This document shows, piece after piece, positions 60,822 through 64,000 of a stretch of DNA of 64,000 bases. Position 1 is the first letter of the stretch, and each line of letters opens with the position of its first letter. Source of the DNA: CAVUBL01 sp963739795 (lineage in GTDB: Bacteria > Acidobacteriota > Thermoanaerobaculia > Multivoradales > DATKCC01); assembly GCA_963739795.1 (NCBI GenBank), contig CAVUBL010000021.1, positions 124,001-188,000 of the forward strand. Direction: 5' to 3'. The notes beneath the pieces were generated by a model, which saw only the letters and a list, made by a program, of their open reading frames with translations, was not told the origin of the DNA and searched no databases. Position numbers and translations under genes: made by a program.

Positions 60822-62761
60822 CGGGGTGCGCTGGACGTGGGCTCGCGGGCGTAGAGGACGGCGCAGTAGGGCGGCAGGGGGATCTCGGCGCCGCCCGCGG
60901 CCTCGGGGGGCGCCGTCTCGTCGGGCCCGCCCCAGGTTACCGCGGACGAGTCGAAGAGCTTATGCCAGGACGGTGCCGGCGGGAGCGCCGCGGTGCGCGG
61001 TTCCGGGGAGGCGTTGAGGACAACGACCAGGGCGTCGCCCCGGTGCAGGGTGAGGACGCCGCTCGCCTCGTCCGCCGCGGCCTCGATCCCGTCCCAGGTG
61101 GCCGCCGCGCCCAGGCCCGGGAGCTCCCGGCGCAGGCGGAGGAGCTCTCGGTAGCACGCCTCGAGCTCCCGGTGGCCGGGCGCGGTGCGGAGCGAGGCGT
61201 CGAGCTTCGAGCGCTCGAAGGTCACCGGGTTTTGAGGGTCGGGTACCTCCTCGCCCCGGCCCCAGCCGAGGTCCAATCCGGCGAAGTCCCGCCGCCGGCC
61301 CTCGCGCACCGCCGCGCCGAGCTCCTCGCTCTGGTGGTCGGTGAAGAAGAGGAAGGGCGCCGTCTCGCCGTACTCCTCGCCCATGAAGAGGAGCGGCACG
61401 AAGGGTGAGAGGAGCACCGCGGCGGCGGCGAGCTTGGCCGCCTCGAACGGCGGCGGTGGCAGAAGGGCGCTCAGCCGCTCGCCCCGGGCGCGGTTGCCGG
61501 CGAGGTCGTGATTCTGGGCGAAGACCACCAGCCGGTCCGGCGTCATGCCGGCGACGCCGCGGAAGGGCACGCCGTGGCGCCGGCCGCGGTAGGCCGAGTG
61601 TTGCCCGGTGAAGACCCAGCCGCGGCGGTAGGCGGTGGCGACGTCCTCCAGGCGCCCGAAGTCCTGGTAGAAGCCGTCGCGCTCGCCGGTCAAGTGGGCG
61701 TGGAGAGCGTGGTGGAGGTCGTCGGACCACTGGCCGGCGCAGCCCGCGCCGCCCTCCTCCCGGGGCCGGAGGAAGCGCAGGGTGTTGGTGGCTGACTCGG
61801 CGATCAGGGTGAGGGGCCGGCCGGTCTCCGCCGCCGCCCGCTCCACGGCGCCTCCGAGCTCGGCCAGGAAGGGGCGCTCGGAGAGGTCCGAGATGGCGTG
61901 GACCGCGTCCAGGCGCAGGCCGTCGAGGCCCAGGTCCACCAGCCACCAGAGGGCGCTCTCGACGAAGTGGCGGCGCACCTCGTCCGAGCCCGGACCGTCG
62001 AAGTTGAGGGCCGGCCCCCAGGGGGTCCGGGAGCGGTCGGTGGTGTAGGGGCCGAAGCGGTGGTGGACGGAGCCCTCGGGTCCCAGGTGGTTGTAGACCA
62101 CGTCGAGGAAGCAGGCGAGGCCGGCCCGGTGGCAGGCGTCGGTCAGGCGCCGCAGGCCGTCGGGCCCGCCGTAGGAGCTCTGGGCGGCGAACGGGAAGAC
62201 GCCGTCGTAACCCCAGTTGCGGGCGCCGGAGAACTGGGCGATCGGCAGGAGCTCGAGGGCGGTGACGCCGAGGTCGGCCAGGCGGGGCAGTTGGGGGAGG
62301 ACGGCGTCGAAGGTGCCCTCGGGGGTGAAGGTGCCGACATGCAGTTCATAGAAGACCCTTCTATCGGATCGCCCCCGCAACCCCTCGATCCCCTTCCCAC
62401 CCTCGCGGGGGGAAGGGGACGCCCCCACCCGGATCGGTTCTTCGTGGAAGAGATGGGCCGGCGGGACCGCCGAGGGGCCGAAGACTCCTTCCGGCTGCCA
62501 GCGGGAGGCCGGGTCGGCGAGCGCGTCTCTGCCTCCCGCCGGGTCGAGGCGGTAGCGGTAGCGGGTGCCGGGTCCGGCGCCGTCCACCGCCGCCGCGAAG
62601 TAGCCCCGCTCCTCGGCCGCCATGGGCACCGCCCGCCCGCCGCCCTCCGCCCCTTCGATCACCAGCTCCACCGCTCGGGCGTACGGCGCCCAGACCCGGA
62701 ACGAGGTCCGGCCGTCGCCCAGAGACACGGCACCCAGATGTGACTTCAGGGAAGGGCTCAT
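60818..62761 (-). CDS. treZ: Malto-oligosyltrehalose trehalohydrolase (GH13)
   Basis: A 647-residue GH13 protein. Residues 1-90 form the N-terminal beta-sandwich (GAVSLGDGRTSFRVWAPYARAVELVIEG). The barrel shows FYELHVGTFTPEGTFDAVLPQL, FLDVVYNHLGPEG, GLRLDAVHAISD (nucleophile Asp), LIAESATNT (acid Glu) and FAQNHDLAGNRA, the TreZ set. The enzyme releases trehalose from maltooligosyl-trehalose; TreY, its partner, is not in the window. Between residues about 115 and 135 an unusual GASPSPREGGKGIEGLRGRSD stretch contains an inverted-repeat insert. The ATG at 62761 is chosen; an upstream frame extension has no homology. Confidence 0.92.
   Translation of the reverse strand: MSPSLKSHLGAVSLGDGRTSFRVWAPYARAVELVIEGAEGGGRAVPMAAEERGYFAAAVDGAGPGTRYRYRLDPAGGRDALADPASRWQPEGVFGPSAVPPAHLFHEEPIRVGASPSPREGGKGIEGLRGRSDRRVFYELHVGTFTPEGTFDAVLPQLPRLADLGVTALELLPIAQFSGARNWGYDGVFPFAAQSSYGGPDGLRRLTDACHRAGLACFLDVVYNHLGPEGSVHHRFGPYTTDRSRTPWGPALNFDGPGSDEVRRHFVESALWWLVDLGLDGLRLDAVHAISDLSERPFLAELGGAVERAAAETGRPLTLIAESATNTLRFLRPREEGGAGCAGQWSDDLHHALHAHLTGERDGFYQDFGRLEDVATAYRRGWVFTGQHSAYRGRRHGVPFRGVAGMTPDRLVVFAQNHDLAGNRARGERLSALLPPPPFEAAKLAAAAVLLSPFVPLLFMGEEYGETAPFLFFTDHQSEELGAAVREGRRRDFAGLDLGWGRGEEVPDPQNPVTFERSKLDASLRTAPGHRELEACYRELLRLRRELPGLGAAATWDGIEAAADEASGVLTLHRGDALVVVLNASPEPRTAALPPAPSWHKLFDSSAVTWGGPDETAPPEAAGGAEIPLPPYCAVLYAREPTSSAPR
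62389..62419. repeat. Palindrome inserted in the treZ coding sequence
   Basis: TCCCCTTCCC (62389-62398) and GGGAAGGGGA (62410-62419) pair around an 11-base loop in codons for the non-conserved linker before YELHVG. The encoded residues are low-complexity (SPSPREGGKG), unlike usual TreZ proteins here, so this looks like a REP-type element that kept the frame open. Confidence 0.5.
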
Positions 62762-62778
62762 CTCGAGCCCGGCCGAGG

Positions 62779-63420
62779 TCACCGGCCGCGGTCTCCTTCT
62801 ATCCCGAACCTCCGCAGCAGATCCTCGAGCTCTACTCGAAGGTCCCGGGGCCGGTCGTCGCGCTTGCGGGCGAAGCCGCGCCGGGCGATCAGGTCCAGCG
62901 CGCGGCGCGCCAGGTGGATCTCTTCGGAATCCGCGACTCGCAAGAGCTCCCGGATATCGCCAAGATCTTGGGGGCGCCACTCCGGGTGCTCCAGGTCGAG
63001 GGCGAGGACTTTGAGGGCCAGGAGGTGACCGGTACGAGCCACTGGCAGAAAGAGATCCGGCATGACTTCGAGCATTTCAGCGGCCGAGACCAGCTCCGGC
63101 TCGATGCCTGAGGAGGCGAAGAGAAGGTCCGCCACCACGCCGCTGCCCTCCTCTCCCGGTACGCGCAACCGCAGGGTCGCCAAGCGGCCGGTGGCTGCCT
63201 GCTCGAGCTGTGTTTCGATCTGGTACCCGCGGTTGAGGAAGAAGCGAACAACGCCTTCGGCCTCCGAGTCGCCCGACACGGAGACCGCCACGTCGAGGTC
63301 TCTGGTCGTGCGGGGCTCTGCGCGGGCGGACACCGCGAGTCCGCCGATCACGGCCCACTTCGCTCTGGACGCGAGGAGATCGGTCCGCAGCCGAATCAGC
63401 GCTTGGCGGAGGCGCTGCAC
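62779..63420 (-). CDS. Nucleotidyltransferase-fold toxin-type protein
   Basis: A 213-residue protein. WAVIGGLAVSARAEPRTTRDLDVAVSVS gives the GG...RxTxDLD nucleotidyltransferase motif of MNT/AbiEii-type proteins; the C-terminal part is helical (LALKVLALDLEHPEWRPQDLGDIRELL). Such proteins act as toxins that nucleotidylate tRNA or other targets, with a small partner encoded upstream, as here. I use the GTG at 63420, which overlaps the partner gene by 25 bases; no ATG is available before the conserved region. Confidence 0.78.
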   Translation of the reverse strand: MQRLRQALIRLRTDLLASRAKWAVIGGLAVSARAEPRTTRDLDVAVSVSGDSEAEGVVRFFLNRGYQIETQLEQAATGRLATLRLRVPGEEGSGVVADLLFASSGIEPELVSAAEMLEVMPDLFLPVARTGHLLALKVLALDLEHPEWRPQDLGDIRELLRVADSEEIHLARRALDLIARRGFARKRDDRPRDLRVELEDLLRRFGIEGDRGR

Positions 63421-63650
63421 TCCGTGTCCTCGAAGCGGTGGGCGGGGCGGCCTTCCCCGTCGCCGAGCTCCGCGCCCGGGCGGCGGCGGAGCCACTCTCG
63501 GATGCCCTCTTCGATCTCGTCGCCGGAAGCGTTCGGGTTCCGCCGCCGGAGGTTCTGGCGCATGATCTGCTCTGCCGCCTCGTACAGGTCGAAGGCTAGC
63601 TCCATGCGCTGGAGGACGTCGGGGTCTCGGATTGGCTCCATCAACCTCAT
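63396..63650 (-). CDS. Small antitoxin-type partner of the nucleotidyltransferase
   Basis: An 84-residue helical protein (LQRMELAFDLYEAAEQIMRQNLRRRNPNASGDEIEEGIREWLRRRPG), overlapping the nucleotidyltransferase gene by 25 bases. Order and size match two-gene toxin-antitoxin modules of the AbiE/MNT-HEPN kind or the Rv0078B-like group, and the decayed pair at 31186-31628. Starts at ATG 63650 (MRLMEP) or 63641 (MEPIRD). Confidence 0.7.
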   Translation of the reverse strand: MRLMEPIRDPDVLQRMELAFDLYEAAEQIMRQNLRRRNPNASGDEIEEGIREWLRRRPGAELGDGEGRPAHRFEDTECSASAKR

Positions 63651-63711
63651 TCTACCGCCCGTCCAGCCTCTTCCCTGCCCAGTTCGTCGCTTCTGCATAG
63701 AATGGACGGCG

Positions 63712-64000
63712 ATGGCCGTTCCGAGCTACCAGCCCCCGCGCCCCACCTCGCCCGAGCGTCTCGCCGCCTGGATCGAGGACGCCCGCCTGCGCACCCTCGC
63801 CCTGGTGGAGGACCTCACCGACGAGCAGCTTCTCGGGCCGCGGCTCTCCATCGTCAACCCACTCCTCTGGGAGATCGGCCACGTGGCCTGGTTCCAGGAA
63901 CGCTGGACGCTCCGGGACGTGCTGGGCCGCGAGCCGGTGCGGTCGGACGGCGACGCCCTCTACGACTCCTCGGCCGTCGCCCACGACACCCGCTGGGACC
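63712..64000 (+). CDS. EgtB/SenA-like protein, N-terminal part (cut by the right edge)
   Basis: The first 96 residues of a DinB-type domain: SPERLAAWIEDARLRTLALVEDLTDEQL followed by IVNPLLWEIGHVAWFQERWTLR, where the His of EIGHVAWF is the first iron ligand in EgtB-family sulfoxide synthases. The wording is close to both EgtB (ergothioneine) and SenA (selenoneine); the distinguishing C-terminal domain lies beyond the window. The ATG at 63712 opens the conserved region. It is divergent from the toxin-antitoxin-like pair. Confidence 0.75.
   Translation, partial: MAVPSYQPPRPTSPERLAAWIEDARLRTLALVEDLTDEQLLGPRLSIVNPLLWEIGHVAWFQERWTLRDVLGREPVRSDGDALYDSSAVAHDTRWD

Noticed and set aside
58311..60854. 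847-codon plus-strand frame opposite the GH57 gene
   Set aside because: Composition is dominated by Gly, Val, Glu and Leu typical of antisense to a GC-rich gene; the minus-strand GH57 motifs are unambiguous.
1..64000. tRNA or rRNA genes
   Set aside because: No cloverleaf with a T-loop GTTCGAATC core and CCA end, and no rRNA-like conserved stretch, was noticed on either strand; a covariance-model scan would be decisive.

Overview
The window is high-GC bacterial chromosome. Two loci (23084-25528, and a decayed copy at 57438-58310) encode the large MacB/FtsX-type orphan permeases expanded in Acidobacteriota. With the GH57/trehalose enzymes and a sigma54-type regulator, these suggest an acidobacterium-like organism. 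That is inference; the window has no rRNA or other taxonomic marker. I saw no tRNA, rRNA or CRISPR array.

Layout. (1) 1-3783: right part of a RADAR-type anti-phage locus: the tail of an upstream gene (probably rdrA), a 999-residue RdrB-like adenosine deaminase and a four-helix membrane accessory protein, joined by two 4-base GTGA overlaps. (2) 3797-15397: metabolic genes (FAD oxidoreductase, GH15 glucosidase/trehalase, membrane protein, molybdopterin oxidoreductase, trehalose-6-phosphate synthase, glycogen phosphorylase) and a divergent nitrilase-fold gene between identical 28-bp repeats. The divergent otsA/glgP spacer holds a nested palindromic, MITE-like element. (3) 15485-25528: YfhO-type membrane protein, Phd/VapC toxin-antitoxin pair with a palindromic operator, MarR-YceI pair, two-component system and ADOP-type permease. 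(4) 25641-31023: a compact candidate RiPP island: paired palindromes, a -24/-12 promoter, radical SAM/SPASM protein, 55-residue Cys-rich peptide, ABC exporter and sigma54-dependent activator. (5) 31024-42822: an accessory zone with three copies of an Rpn/PD-(D/E)XK family gene (one broken), each convergent with a different cargo gene, plus gene remnants, transposase fragments and a complete IS701-family element. (6) 42935-48436: a four-gene, lower-GC operon: membrane protein, zinc-ribbon/protein kinase/P-loop ATPase fusion, an unrecognised alpha/beta protein and a DruA-like (DUF4338) protein. No helicase DruE or other known Druantia partner is next to it; this is the best candidate for an undescribed defence system. 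(7) 48498-52426: electron-transfer operon (small membrane protein, nine-CXXCH cytochrome c, cytochrome b) followed by an M56-type membrane protease and a membrane-anchored protein. (8) 52728-64000: serine hydrolase, TPR-like protein, propionyl-CoA synthetase, broken permease, GH57 enzyme, TreZ, a nucleotidyltransferase/small-partner pair, and the start of an EgtB/SenA-like gene.

The core genes share a carbohydrate-storage theme: OtsA makes trehalose-6-phosphate, TreZ releases trehalose from maltooligosyl-trehalose, GlgP degrades glycogen, and GH15/GH57 enzymes act on alpha-glucans or trehalose. The accessory material is defence-oriented: RADAR at one edge, the kinase-ATPase/DruA operon, two toxin-antitoxin-like pairs and a decayed third, with mobile elements concentrated around the second.
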